A DNA stretch of 64,000 nt. Source: Thiocapsa sp. Lineage in GTDB: Bacteria; Pseudomonadota; Gammaproteobacteria; Chromatiales; Chromatiaceae. Below the pieces are notes generated by a model. That model had not been told where the DNA came from and made no database searches. It saw only the letters and a program-made list of their open reading frames with translations. The position numbers and the translations under genes were made by a program. The DNA lies in the NCBI RefSeq assembly GCF_018399035.1, contig NZ_CP073760.1, positions 1,426,001 to 1,490,000 of the forward strand. The letters run 5' to 3'. Positions 1-8,664 of the stretch are shown here, piece by piece. Every line of letters begins with the position of its first letter. The first letter of the stretch is position 1.

Positions 1-158
1 GGTAGGCTGAGGCAAAAGGTCTTGCCGGTCTTGACTTCGGCGACACCTTTAAGGACCTGCTCGGGACCGATCAGATTCAGACGACCGAGTTGATCGTCCG
101 CGCCCCAGTCGCCCCAGGTCGAGCCTTCGGGACGTTGCTGCCATCTTGGTTTTGTCAT
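1..158 (-). CDS. cyclase family protein, N-terminal part
   Basis: First 52 residues of a cyclase-family protein (metal-dependent hydrolase fold that includes kynurenine formamidase-like enzymes); the gene runs off the left edge. ATG is at 158. The visible part carries GSTWGDWGADDQLGRLNLI around residues 12-30, a typical N-terminal opening of this family, followed by KTGKTFCLSLP. The metal-binding HxGTHxD motif would lie outside the window. Substrate cannot be told. A lyase gene on the same strand begins about 2.9 kb upstream, but nothing seen links the two. Confidence 0.75.
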   Translation of the reverse strand, partial: MTKPRWQQRPEGSTWGDWGADDQLGRLNLIGPEQVLKGVAEVKTGKTFCLSL

Positions 159-258
159 TTCAGAATGAATAGGGCAAGGCTAATGAGGGTGCCGAGGATG
201 GCTGCAATGAGCGCGGCTACGGTAAGGCAAAAATGAACTGAAATAATGGGTAATTTGT

Positions 259-280
259 AGGGGCGACTTAAGTCGCCCCT
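259..280. repeat. perfect 22-bp palindrome, GGCGACTTAAGTCGCC type
   Basis: A perfect inverted repeat centred on GGCGACTTAAGTCGCC, followed by CTAC. It lies in the gap between the cyclase gene and the HEPN-motif gene, which otherwise holds nothing recognisable. It belongs to the dispersed family of GGCGACTNNAGTCGCC hairpins that form the tandem arrays near 38.8 and 53.7 kb. Confidence 0.7.
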
Positions 281-453
281 ACAGTCGACCCTACAGTGCG
301 TATCGCCTTGTTCATAGTCTTGGCGAATCGCTGATGAACAGTCAGTCATCAGGGCTTCCAGCCCTGATGCTGTCAGGCGACGACGTCCGGACGACACAGT
401 TGGCCGCCCATGTGGTCGAGGTTATCAATAAGGCTAACCCGACGTCAGTTGGA

Positions 454-1008
454 CTAGTAGCCACGGAAATCATCGACACCATCTCGCCATTTTGTACGAA
501 TCCGATTCAATTTCTCGAAAATCACGTCAAAAGATACACTTTCACCGGACCGGCCGTGTGCCAAGTCGTTACGCCGCGCAAATAACGTTTTCAGTTCCAG
601 CAACTGACGCCTCAACCAAACATTGCCTCTTTCTGCAGCCAACCAGTTGTCGATCAGTGTTGCGAGCGTGATTCGTTCATCCGCCCCATGCTTCTTGTAC
701 TCATTTAAAAAACGTTGATGATGCTTTTGCCCGTTATCTCCTTGGACGCGCCAATCAAAATCCCTCCGAATACCTCCCTCGCAAGCTGCAAACAAGGAAA
801 GCGCCGAAAACAGCTCGTGCTTATCCAGATTAAGCTCGTAGTAGGTCTGCCACTCTGATTCCGTCATTCCAAAAAGCTCATCGAGCGTTCTATCGCTGAT
901 GTTCAAGCGTGTTTCGCGCATCCAGACATAAGAACCCAAACTGGCCAAGCCATCTCTTGTCGAAACATACCAGTCGTAAGCTTGATCGATCGTTGGGAAG
1001 GGCTGCAT
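454..1008 (-). CDS. hypothetical protein with a HEPN-type RNDLAH motif
   Basis: 184-residue protein of unrecognised family, predicted mostly helical. Residues 146-151 read RNDLAH within TLFARRNDLAHGR. This fits the R(N/D/H)xxxH catalytic motif of HEPN ribonucleases, sitting in a long C-terminal helix as expected. It lies directly downstream of a 157-residue partner (7-bp gap), so the pair is probably co-transcribed. HEPN proteins are often RNase toxins paired with an antitoxin; that role is inference here. There is no signal peptide or membrane segment. Confidence 0.6.
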   Translation of the reverse strand: MQPFPTIDQAYDWYVSTRDGLASLGSYVWMRETRLNISDRTLDELFGMTESEWQTYYELNLDKHELFSALSLFAACEGGIRRDFDWRVQGDNGQKHHQRFLNEYKKHGADERITLATLIDNWLAAERGNVWLRRQLLELKTLFARRNDLAHGRSGESVSFDVIFEKLNRIRTKWRDGVDDFRGY

Positions 1009-1015
1009 CGCTCAA

Positions 1016-1489
1016 TCAGCCAAGCACGATTTCCAGCAGCGGCACAAGGCTGTCTTCATCGAACAAAAAGTGACCTTTCCGGCCATGCTCCGGATAGACA
1101 TACCACTGCCATTCTCGATCAAGGGGCTCATCACTCGAATCCCCCTCTTCGACATCTGCAATCAATCGTGCGCGACCACGAGGACCTAGAACATCCACAC
1201 GCCCGAACGCCCCCATAACTCTACTGCCTTTTGGTTTAAAAACAACCTCATTGCCTCCGATATGGATCACCAAGCCAGGCGCATCATATTGACCGAGATA
1301 CTCCTCATTCAGGGAATTCTCGGTCGAGTGAATATCTGCACTCGGCACTCCGGCTGAAACGAGTTTTTCTTGAATACCTGAAAGGAGCATGCCGAGCTCA
1401 TTCAACCATTTTTCCTTACGCTTGCTCCAATCGGTCGCCGAGATCGGCCGGCGCCGATGCGACTGGATGAATAATTCAAGGTCGGTCAT
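1016..1489 (-). CDS. hypothetical protein, partner of the HEPN-motif gene
   Basis: 157-residue protein starting at ATG 1489 (a TTG two codons upstream is possible). It opens with MTDLELFIQSHRR and has a mixed alpha/beta middle (GLVIHIGGNEVVFKPKG) and an acidic stretch DVEEGDSSDEP. No family recognised. It is immediately upstream of the HEPN-motif gene, so it may be its antitoxin or partner. A shortened, disrupted copy of this gene lies at 9,655-9,960. Confidence 0.6.
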   Translation of the reverse strand: MTDLELFIQSHRRRPISATDWSKRKEKWLNELGMLLSGIQEKLVSAGVPSADIHSTENSLNEEYLGQYDAPGLVIHIGGNEVVFKPKGSRVMGAFGRVDVLGPRGRARLIADVEEGDSSDEPLDREWQWYVYPEHGRKGHFLFDEDSLVPLLEIVLG

Positions 1490-1658
1490 GAGCAATCTCC
1501 AGCGTTCTGTCGATCACCGGGCGAGGTCGACACAAAAACCGAAACATGTCATCACGGTGTTCAGCTTGATTTCTGGATCGTCACTGAAGTCGGTCGAACG
1601 CAGAATGCCATCAATGTGACGGTGTGTCGCCCGGTACTCCGATGCAGTCGGAGACACA

Positions 1659-3011
1659 TCACCCCTGCACCAGCTTCGCCAACACCGCATCCACCATCGC
1701 GCCTGCGGAGCCGGTGTAGTTGGCGGGTTCCAGGAGCGCATCGATCGCGGGCTCGCTCAGGTGTGCGGTGACCAGAGGATCGGCGAGCAGGGCGCTGCGC
1801 AGGGTGTCGCCGGCCTCCAGTGCGCGGCTGGCCGCGGCGTAGACGATGTCGTGGGCTTGATTGCGGCCGGTGTGCGGGGCCAGGCCCATCATGACGGCCT
1901 CGGCCATCAGGAATCCGCCGCCGCTGGCCAGGTTGGCGCGCATGCGCTCGGCATCGACGGTCAGACGATCGAGGATGCCGAACGCCTGTCGCAAGGCGCC
2001 GGAGGTCAGGACGAAGGCATCGGGGATCACCAGCCATTCCAGCGGCTGGCCGGCGACCGCGCGCTCGTGTTCCTGGATCATGGCCGTCAACTGGGAGCCG
2101 ACGCACTCGCGCAGCCGGTTGCCGATGGCGATGATGATGGGGCAGGCGATGGGGTTGCGCTTCTGCGGCAGGGTGCTGCTGCCGCCCCGCCCCGGCGCAA
2201 AGGGCTCGCGCACCTCGTCGACCTCGGTGCGCATCAAGGTCGCAACCTCGGTGGCGATCTTGGCCAGGGTCGCGCCCACCATCGCCAACCAGAACACCGC
2301 CTCGGCCCAGCCGTCGCGTGCGGTGTGCCAGGAGATGGCCGGGGTCTCGAGCCCGAGCTCCCGCGCCAACGCCTCCAGCACCGCCATGCCGTCCTTACCC
2401 AGGGTGGCCAGCGTGCCGACGGCACCGCCGAATTGGCACACCAGCGCGCGGTGCTTGATGCCGGACAGACGCTCGCGGTGACGGATCAGCTCGTCGAGCC
2501 ATACCGCCGCCTTGAAGCCGAAGGTGATGGGCGCCGCCTGCTGTTGGAAGGTCCGGCCGGCCATGACCGTGTCGCGATGATCCCGGGCGAGGCGCGCCAC
2601 CGCGTCGATGACCTCGTCGAGCTGGCGCCCGATGATCCCGAAGCCATCGCGCATCTGCAGCGCCAGACCGGTATCGATGATGTCCTGTGTCGTCGCGCCC
2701 CAGTGGACCCACCGGGCCGACTCCGGATCGCACGCCTTGGCCAGTTGATGCACCAAGGGCAGGATCGGGAAGCCGACGCGCTCGTATTCCGCTTTCATGG
2801 CGGCGAGATCGAGCCGCTCGATCGTCGCCTCTCGACTGATCTCCTCGGCCGCGCTGACCGGGATCAAGCCGAGCCGCGCCTGCGTGCGCGCCAGCGCCGC
2901 CTCCACGTCCAACCAGGAGCGAAAGCGCGCCTCGTCCGAAAAGACATGACGCATCGCCGGATTGGCGAAGGTATCGCCGAAGTAAAGACTATCAATCAGA
3001 CTCGCAGCCAT
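1659..3011 (-). CDS. 3-carboxy-cis,cis-muconate cycloisomerase-like lyase (fumarase/ASL superfamily)
   Basis: 450-residue member of the aspartase/fumarase/adenylosuccinate lyase superfamily, closest in outline to PcaB-type cycloisomerases. The superfamily signature appears as [14 protein letters not shown] in the middle third, and [11 protein letters not shown] near residue 100 is the first active-site segment. Length and the C-terminal helical domain match PcaB. These enzymes are cytoplasmic tetramers doing beta-elimination or lactonising addition; the substrate is not clear because no other aromatic-degradation gene is near. About 0.57 kb of this gene (its 5' third) reappears in damaged form at 10,005-10,575. 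Confidence 0.85.
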   Translation of the reverse strand: MAASLIDSLYFGDTFANPAMRHVFSDEARFRSWLDVEAALARTQARLGLIPVSAAEEISREATIERLDLAAMKAEYERVGFPILPLVHQLAKACDPESARWVHWGATTQDIIDTGLALQMRDGFGIIGRQLDEVIDAVARLARDHRDTVMAGRTFQQQAAPITFGFKAAVWLDELIRHRERLSGIKHRALVCQFGGAVGTLATLGKDGMAVLEALARELGLETPAISWHTARDGWAEAVFWLAMVGATLAKIATEVATLMRTEVDEVREPFAPGRGGSSTLPQKRNPIACPIIIAIGNRLRECVGSQLTAMIQEHERAVAGQPLEWLVIPDAFVLTSGALRQAFGILDRLTVDAERMRANLASGGGFLMAEAVMMGLAPHTGRNQAHDIVYAAASRALEAGDTLRSALLADPLVTAHLSEPAIDALLEPANYTGSAGAMVDAVLAKLVQG

Positions 3012-3326
3012 GTCGACACCCGATAACTCTAACGTGGACGGTTTTGCTGTTGTCCAAAGCGCGCCGATTCATGAGGATCCCAAATGTCTTGATTGCGATG
3101 GGGAAAACCGGGGGAAGACCACGATTTATCGCGTTCATTGCCAAGCTTAAACGTGGTCCGTCCCTGTTTATTACTAGCCGCCCAGACCGAGGATAGAATT
3201 GGCTCACCAGCTGCCTCGACGACGGCGACACCGCCATCGACGCCTTGTCTCGGATCGCCTCGTTCACGCTCAGCACGCCGCTGATCATCGTCAGGTCACT
3301 GAGTGGCATCAGTCTCTCGGGAGCCA
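3012..3326. other. spacer with dispersed AAACGTGGTCCGTCCCTG motif
   Basis: 315 bases without a convincing gene. Positions 3149-3166 carry AAACGTGGTCCGTCCCTG, found again at about 10,713 and, with small changes, near 28,922 and 28,993. The stretch up to this motif is copied at 10,576-10,729. It may be the scar of a mobile element; I see no promoter that I can defend. Confidence 0.4.
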
Positions 3327-3818
3327 TCAGCGCCTGAACCGCATTTCGCAGCAACTCCCGCCTTGCGCAATCGTCTCGCCAATCTCCAGGTTGATACCTT
3401 GCGTGGCGGCGACGGCGCGATCGCCTTCCATCGCGAGATCGCAGAGTGTGGCGCAGCGTGCATCGTCGAAGCCCAGCTTTTGCCAGGCGGCGACCAGGGG
3501 GCAATAGCCAAAGCGCACGTGGAGCGCGTCGGGGGTCGCATCGGCGATGTCGATCTCGAAGGTCTTCACTGTGACACCGTCGAAGTAGCGCTGACCGAAG
3601 ACCGCGCAATCGGACTCTGGCAACACATCTTTGAATCGCTCCCCGTGGAAGGTTCCACAGCGGTGAATGGCGGCGCGGGCGAGGGTATCGGCGTCGACGC
3701 CCGCTCGCTCCGCTTGCTCGTGCATCAAGGCCATCCAGGTCGCACGGTGCTCGATTTGGGCGCGTATCAGATCGATGAGACCCGCGGAGATCTTGGGGAC
3801 GTTACGGATGTTGCTCAT
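3327..3818 (-). CDS. L-2-amino-thiazoline-4-carboxylic acid hydrolase-like protein
   Basis: 163-residue protein resembling the ATC-hydrolase family (PF14196). Features are FGYCPLVAAWQKLG in the second half with its conserved Cys, and a later CDLAMEGDRAVA segment. Family members open the thiazoline ring during L-cysteine formation from ATC, but many genomic members have unknown roles. It is the last gene of a tight minus-strand group, 15 bp after the acyl carrier protein gene. That points to a step in the acyl or amino-acid chemistry of the same pathway; this is inference. Confidence 0.65.
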   Translation of the reverse strand: MSNIRNVPKISAGLIDLIRAQIEHRATWMALMHEQAERAGVDADTLARAAIHRCGTFHGERFKDVLPESDCAVFGQRYFDGVTVKTFEIDIADATPDALHVRFGYCPLVAAWQKLGFDDARCATLCDLAMEGDRAVAATQGINLEIGETIAQGGSCCEMRFRR

Positions 3819-3833
3819 GGTCTCCAGTTCTGA

Positions 3834-4121
3834 TCAGGATCGAACCGCGTCGTCCGGCTCCGACGCCAGCTCGGGAAGATACTTGGCCAAGATCTCGATG
3901 CCTTTTTCGTAGGACGAGAGGGCGATGACGTCGTCGAACTCCAATGTGATCCCGAGTGCCTCCTCGAGCCCCGAGGTGAGGATCAGATGTCCCACCGAAT
4001 CCCATGCGGGGACGGAGCGGTACTCCAATCCGGCGAGCGCTTCATCGGCCACGTCGAAGGTCTCACGGAAGACGCGGCGATAGCGTTGGATTGCGGTTTC
4101 GGGCATGTTCAGTGCCTTCAT
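3834..4121 (-). CDS. acyl carrier protein
   Basis: 95-residue acyl carrier protein. The phosphopantetheine site is the Ser in WDSVGHLIL (about residues 40-48), with the usual helix II following (EEALGITLEFDDVIALSSYEKG). It starts inside the end of the NeuD-like gene (4-bp overlap, ATGA type), so translation is coupled. Next to AMP-ligase, LuxE and LuxC genes it likely carries the acyl chain that these enzymes load or reduce for glycan decoration. Confidence 0.85.
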   Translation of the reverse strand: MKALNMPETAIQRYRRVFRETFDVADEALAGLEYRSVPAWDSVGHLILTSGLEEALGITLEFDDVIALSSYEKGIEILAKYLPELASEPDDAVRS

Positions 4122-4756
4122 CCTGCCGGCGTGAAGCGCCGGGCCGGGTTACCCATCACACGCATACCGGCGGCGACGTTGGAGACGACGACACTTCCCG
4201 CGCCGATATGGGCATCGTCGCCGACCTGGACATCGGGGATGATGGTCGCTTGGCTGCCGACAAAGACGCGTCTCCCGAGACGGACTCCCCCGGTGATGGT
4301 GCAGTGGGACGAGACGGTCGTGAAATCCCCGACCTCCGCGTCATGACCGATCGCCGACGACAACAGGGTGACATAGTCGCCGATGCGCACATTCGCGGTG
4401 ATGCGTGCGCCGGGATACATGATGAGGCCGGCGCCGACCTGATTGTGCTCACCGATGATCGCCGTCGGGTGAACCACGCAGACCAAGCGCGCCCCGCGCG
4501 ACACCAGTGATGCGACCACGCGGGCCTTATCGGCGGGATCGCCGATCGCGCAGGTAAAGACCTCGTTCGACTCAGGTTGCCAATCCCAGACACCGCCGAG
4601 CACGTCGTGACTGCATGCAATGCCTTCGAGCGCCTTCGGGTCATCGGCGAGAAAGCCTTTGATGTGCCAGCGCGGTGACTGGGCATTGATGTCTTTGGCC
4701 CACTGCAACAGCTCGCGGCCGAGCCCTCCCGCACCGACGAGGATGAGATTTTTCAT
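4118..4756 (-). CDS. NeuD/PglD-like sugar O- or N-acyltransferase
   Basis: 212-residue sialic-acid O-acyltransferase (NeuD/PglD) family protein. The N-terminus MKNLILVGAGGLGRELLQW is the nucleotide-sugar binding Rossmann-like part. From about residue 95 it becomes a left-handed beta helix of hexapeptide repeats (VHPTAIIGEHNQVGAGLIMY, then VRIGDYVTL and VGSQATIIPDVQVGDD) ending in GNPARRF. Family members transfer an acyl group from acyl-CoA onto an amino or hydroxyl group of a nucleotide sugar. It overlaps the ACP gene, so here the donor could be acyl-ACP. Confidence 0.85.
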   Translation of the reverse strand: MKNLILVGAGGLGRELLQWAKDINAQSPRWHIKGFLADDPKALEGIACSHDVLGGVWDWQPESNEVFTCAIGDPADKARVVASLVSRGARLVCVVHPTAIIGEHNQVGAGLIMYPGARITANVRIGDYVTLLSSAIGHDAEVGDFTTVSSHCTITGGVRLGRRVFVGSQATIIPDVQVGDDAHIGAGSVVVSNVAAGMRVMGNPARRFTPAG

Positions 4757-4784
4757 GGCTCAACTGGCTTTGTCCTCGCGTTGC

Positions 4785-6017
4785 TCAGACCAAGAATGGG
4801 GTCCGTGTAAAGGCACGCACCAGATCGACGCCGTCCCAGACCGGGCTGAAGCTCAACGCGCTCCCGATGGGGACCAGGCGATCCGCGGCGTGCGTGGGTA
4901 GCCAGGATAACAGCTCCAGCCACTCCTCGCGCTCGTAACCGAAGTAACCGATGGTCTGATCGCTCGGCTGCAACAGACTCAGTGCTTCGCGAAGATCTGC
5001 GCGGTCGAGCTCGATCAGGACGCCATGCCCCGCGTGCAGACGGCGCTCCTCGTCGCCCAAGTGCGGCATCCAGACCCGCGTCGGCAGCTCGCCCGGGGGT
5101 GTTTCCGCGCGGGCGCCCGGCTGCGCTTCGAGCAGTCGAAACAGTGTGGTCAATCGATCCATCACCTGAAGCGCCGGCTGGGCCGGGAAGCGCTCTTCGA
5201 GCTCAGCGGCCACGGCTGGCCAAAAGCGCGCCCGCGCCCGCGCACGGTCGGCGTCATCGCCGATCCATACAAGCGCGCGCGGCGATGCGCAGGCCTGCTG
5301 GTCGAACACGAACACATCGCGACAAAACCCCTCCGCCAGCCTCTTCAAACCCTGCTCGGGCAAACCCAGGAGTGCGTCGGCTCGGATCATCGCCAGCGAG
5401 AAGCGGTTCGGGAACACCAGGTCCGCCGCGAGTGCCGGCAGCGGCACCCGCCGAAGCTGACTGACGCGCTCATCGCTGCCCCAAATCAGGCGCAGATCGC
5501 AATGGGCGGAGAGTCGCTCGGTCACGGCTTCGTCGTGGTCATAGGTGAGGATCAGACTGGACTGGGCAAGGACGCTGTGCTCGGCCTCCCGCAGGATCGG
5601 CGCGATCCGATCAAAGAAGGCGCCGAGCTGCGCCACACTGCGGCGCGACACCCGAACGATGTTGGCATTGCCGCACAACAGCGACAGCAGCCAGCAGTAC
5701 AGGGGCAGCGTGTCGACGTTGGCGGGGGCCAGATGAAAGACGACGCCTCGTCGCATAGCGCGGGTGTCGCCCACGGACCCATTCGGCGCGAGCCGTTCCT
5801 GCAGTACCGATAGGTTCGCGCGGCGGAACCAATGTCCCAAGGCAATCAGTGCGCCTGCGGAGCCCGACGTCCGATCGCTGAGCAGTGCGTGCGACACGGC
5901 TTCGACGAAACCCATCGCGGCGGGATCGAACGGCACCCTGCCCGGAGCCGCGCGCAAGCGCGCCAACAGGTCATCGAGGCCCGCGTCCGGAGTGCGCGGC
6001 AACAGCACGTCGATCAT
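4785..6017 (-). CDS. LuxC-type acyl-CoA reductase
   Basis: 410-residue member of the LuxC acyl-CoA/acyl-ACP reductase family (PF05893), an aldehyde-dehydrogenase-fold enzyme making fatty aldehydes with NADPH. The nucleotide-binding half holds FHLAPANVDTLPLYCWLLSLLCGNANIVRV in family style, and the likely catalytic Cys is in FVFDQQACASPRAL. Length is a little short of bioluminescent LuxC (about 480). There are no luxAB genes nearby. In surface-polysaccharide loci LuxC/LuxE pairs are thought to supply acyl or aldehyde groups. It overlaps luxE by 4 bp. Confidence 0.8.
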   Translation of the reverse strand: MIDVLLPRTPDAGLDDLLARLRAAPGRVPFDPAAMGFVEAVSHALLSDRTSGSAGALIALGHWFRRANLSVLQERLAPNGSVGDTRAMRRGVVFHLAPANVDTLPLYCWLLSLLCGNANIVRVSRRSVAQLGAFFDRIAPILREAEHSVLAQSSLILTYDHDEAVTERLSAHCDLRLIWGSDERVSQLRRVPLPALAADLVFPNRFSLAMIRADALLGLPEQGLKRLAEGFCRDVFVFDQQACASPRALVWIGDDADRARARARFWPAVAAELEERFPAQPALQVMDRLTTLFRLLEAQPGARAETPPGELPTRVWMPHLGDEERRLHAGHGVLIELDRADLREALSLLQPSDQTIGYFGYEREEWLELLSWLPTHAADRLVPIGSALSFSPVWDGVDLVRAFTRTPFLV

Positions 6018-7123
6018 GGTTGCGCGAGATTTCCGCAGCCCCGCGGCTCGGCCTGCGGCAGGCGCCCGTCGATCTGAAAATACGGCCCCTTGCGCCCGCA
6101 GGGACAGTCGTCGCAGCCCAAGAGCCGGCCCACATCCTCGGTAAGGATGGCGTGGCCGGGATAGCTGCGCGGCACCAGACTGAGGACCTCGATCAGCCCT
6201 TCCCGGGCCGGCCGCAGCCGGTGCGGTTCGCGCATCAATACGGTGGCGAACGCTGATGTATGCAGCACCCCCGCCTCGCAGGCCATAAAGATGGCCCCGG
6301 CCTGCTCGGCCATCCCGTAGTATTCATGAACCCTGCGGATACCGAGCCACTCTCGGACCCGTGCAGCAAATTCAGCGCGGTCGACCTGCTCGGCGTCCCG
6401 TCGCTTCCAGCCGCCGCCGTGCACCAGCACAGCACCCGCGCCGAGATCGAAACGCCGACCTGCCGCGCGCACGGCATTCAGGACATCGCGCCAGATGATC
6501 CAGGTCAGGCCGAAGACCAAGGTCTCGGCGCCGGCCCAACGCAACTGGAACGACTCGATCACGTCCCAGCGCGGCTGCATCTCTTGGTCAAACGCATAGC
6601 GATGCTGACAGCCGAGAGGCGCGAAACCGAGCGCACCCGCGCAACGGGCATCGAGGCCGGTTGCTCCGTCGACCCGCGGGCGCCGATCCAGGATCAGCAT
6701 CGGCCGGCGCTGCCGGCCGATGAACGCCTGCGTGATCGCGCCCAAGGTGCGAATCTGCAGATCCGAGGTCTCGGCATCGAGCGGGATGCGCGAAACCGTC
6801 TGACCGCTGGTGCCACTCGAGGTCAGGTGCCGCACCACCGCGGCGTCCGGCACACTCTGCAACCGCAGATGTTTGAACAATCGCGCCGGTAGATAGGGCA
6901 CCGCGTCCAAGCCCTGCGCCGTACCCTCGGCGGCCCGGGTACCGTAGGCGCCGTCCAGCATGCGCGCATAGGGCGGGCAGTGCGCATGGTGCCAGCGCGT
7001 CAGCGCGTTCAACCCGTCCAGGAGCTCCGGCTCACGCGTCTGCCAAGGGGCGGCGAACGGCGCCGCGGTCACCACGGGCGGAAGGCTAGCCACGTCTGCG
7101 CTCTTCTGCCGTGCCGCTGTCAA
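6014..7123 (-). CDS. LuxE-type acyl-protein synthetase
   Basis: 369-residue LuxE-like adenylating enzyme (PF04443, ANL superfamily relative). The phosphate-binding loop is LTSSGTSGQTVSRIPL (about residues 100-115); HEYYGMAEQAGAIFMACE further on is the adenylate-binding region. C-terminal cysteines (CDDCPCGRKGPYF) form a possible metal knuckle as in PaaK-type ligases. It activates an acid and passes it to a LuxC-type reductase. Its start overlaps the AMP-ligase gene by 38 bp; a later GTG start is possible. Confidence 0.8.
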   Translation of the reverse strand: MTAARQKSADVASLPPVVTAAPFAAPWQTREPELLDGLNALTRWHHAHCPPYARMLDGAYGTRAAEGTAQGLDAVPYLPARLFKHLRLQSVPDAAVVRHLTSSGTSGQTVSRIPLDAETSDLQIRTLGAITQAFIGRQRRPMLILDRRPRVDGATGLDARCAGALGFAPLGCQHRYAFDQEMQPRWDVIESFQLRWAGAETLVFGLTWIIWRDVLNAVRAAGRRFDLGAGAVLVHGGGWKRRDAEQVDRAEFAARVREWLGIRRVHEYYGMAEQAGAIFMACEAGVLHTSAFATVLMREPHRLRPAREGLIEVLSLVPRSYPGHAILTEDVGRLLGCDDCPCGRKGPYFQIDGRLPQAEPRGCGNLAQP

Positions 7124-8597
7124 GTGCCCGCAATGCCGCGGCGTCGAGCTTGCCGTTGATCGTTCTCGGGAGCTCGCTCAGCACCTGCACCTCGAACGCT
7201 GATGGAGGCAGTCGGTAGCGCCGCGTGAGTGCGTCGCGGGCACTGCCGACAGCTTTCGCCGAACCGGCTTCGAGATACACCACGAGCCGGTCATCCTCGC
7301 CCGCGACGGCGACCGGGAGTCTCAACAGGGTCTCCAGACCCTGCTCCAGCACATCCAGACTCACGCGGTGCCCGTGGATCTTGAGCATTCGCTTCAGCCG
7401 ACCGCTGACATAGGCACAGCCGTCATCGTCGATCCGGCCCAGATCGCCCGTTGCCAGGCGTCCGCCCATGCAATCCCCAAGCGCCAGATCCTCGCGCGCC
7501 AGGGCATATCCCATCATGACGTTCGGCCCCGCGAACAACAGCTCGCCGCCGGGTGAAAGGCTCAGCCGGCCTGCGCCGATGGCCAGCCCGACAGAGCCGG
7601 GCTTGGACCTCAGCATCCCGGGCGGCAGGACGCTCATCCGCGCTGTCGCCTCGGTCTGACCGTACATCACGTGGAAGCGCGCGCCCGAGGCATCGCACCA
7701 ATCGGCCATGCGCTCCACCAGATGCTCGGCCAAGGGGCCGCCCGCAACCGTGAGTGACCGCACGCTCGCCAGCGCTCGCGGCCCGGGATTCAGTCGCATC
7801 AGCATCTGATAGGTCATCGGGACACCGGGGAGAGTCGTAACCTGCCGCCCGGCGACGGTCTGCCAGAATCCCGCTTCGACGGGGCTCTCCTCGGTGACCA
7901 CCAACGCGGCCCCGGCGTGCAGGTGACTGTTGAGCACGGACAGCCCGTAGGCATAATGCATCGGCAGGGCAGCCAGCGCCCGATCCTCGGCGTCGATGCC
8001 CAGCGCCGCGACGATGGCCGCCGCGTTGGAAGCCAGGTTCGTCTGCGACAGGCGCACCATGCGCGGCGAACCCGTCGTGCCGGAGGTCGACAAGAGCAAC
8101 GCCAGATCGGCGTGGATGGCCTCCTCGATGCGCGACGCGCGCGGTTGCCATAGTCGCCACCCCCACTGCTCGCGGACTCGCCCCTTGCCCAGCTGCGAGT
8201 GCCGCTCGCGTGGCTCGTAAACCCAATCCGGCCGGTAGGCACGCATCAGGGCCTCGAGATGCCCCGCATCCATCCGGGCGTTCAACAACATCACCGCATC
8301 GCCATGACGCAGGGCGCCGAGATAGGCGGCGATCGCCTGCGGCGAGTTGCGGCAGAAGATGGCGCCGAGCTCTTTCGCAGATCCCCCGTCCAGGGAAGCC
8401 GCAAACGCATCGGCCGAATCGGTCAGTTCACGGTAGCTGAGTGCCCAGCCGTCAATCGAATCGTGCCCGCCCAGCACGGCGACCGCATCGGGATCGACCT
8501 CGTTCAGTGACCAGTACATGCGCGTGCGGAAACCCGGGGCCACCGGCTCCCGATGACAGGCGTCCCACCCGAACGACGGACAGCTTGCATGCGCCAC
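7086..8597 (-). CDS. AMP-dependent acyl ligase (acyl-CoA/ACP synthetase family)
   Basis: 503-residue ANL-superfamily ligase. P-loop LLSTSGTTGSPRMVRLSQ lies near residue 168; the adenine-binding YGQTEATARMSVL and the hinge GDLGRIDDDG follow; KMLKIHGHRVSL-like and PRTINGKLD motifs, the latter with the catalytic Lys, mark the C-terminal subdomain. It would activate an acid and load it on the ACP or CoA. Start at 8597 is uncertain; MYWSLNEVDPDAV at 8519 is an alternative. First gene of the six-gene acyl cassette. Confidence 0.85.
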   Translation of the reverse strand: MAHASCPSFGWDACHREPVAPGFRTRMYWSLNEVDPDAVAVLGGHDSIDGWALSYRELTDSADAFAASLDGGSAKELGAIFCRNSPQAIAAYLGALRHGDAVMLLNARMDAGHLEALMRAYRPDWVYEPRERHSQLGKGRVREQWGWRLWQPRASRIEEAIHADLALLLSTSGTTGSPRMVRLSQTNLASNAAAIVAALGIDAEDRALAALPMHYAYGLSVLNSHLHAGAALVVTEESPVEAGFWQTVAGRQVTTLPGVPMTYQMLMRLNPGPRALASVRSLTVAGGPLAEHLVERMADWCDASGARFHVMYGQTEATARMSVLPPGMLRSKPGSVGLAIGAGRLSLSPGGELLFAGPNVMMGYALAREDLALGDCMGGRLATGDLGRIDDDGCAYVSGRLKRMLKIHGHRVSLDVLEQGLETLLRLPVAVAGEDDRLVVYLEAGSAKAVGSARDALTRRYRLPPSAFEVQVLSELPRTINGKLDAAALRALDSGTAEERRRG

Positions 8598-8664
8598 GGC
8601 TCTTAAGATCCGCCGCTATTCGCTCGAACCGAGCACCAGCATGACCTCGGTGATGCGGCGCCAC

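Noticed and set aside
1761..3026. 421-residue plus-strand open frame
   Set aside because: It is the antisense of the PcaB-like lyase; high GC makes long shadow frames.
3834..8597. Bioluminescence (lux) operon
   Set aside because: LuxC and LuxE homologues are present but luxAB and luxD are absent, and the neighbours are glycan genes.
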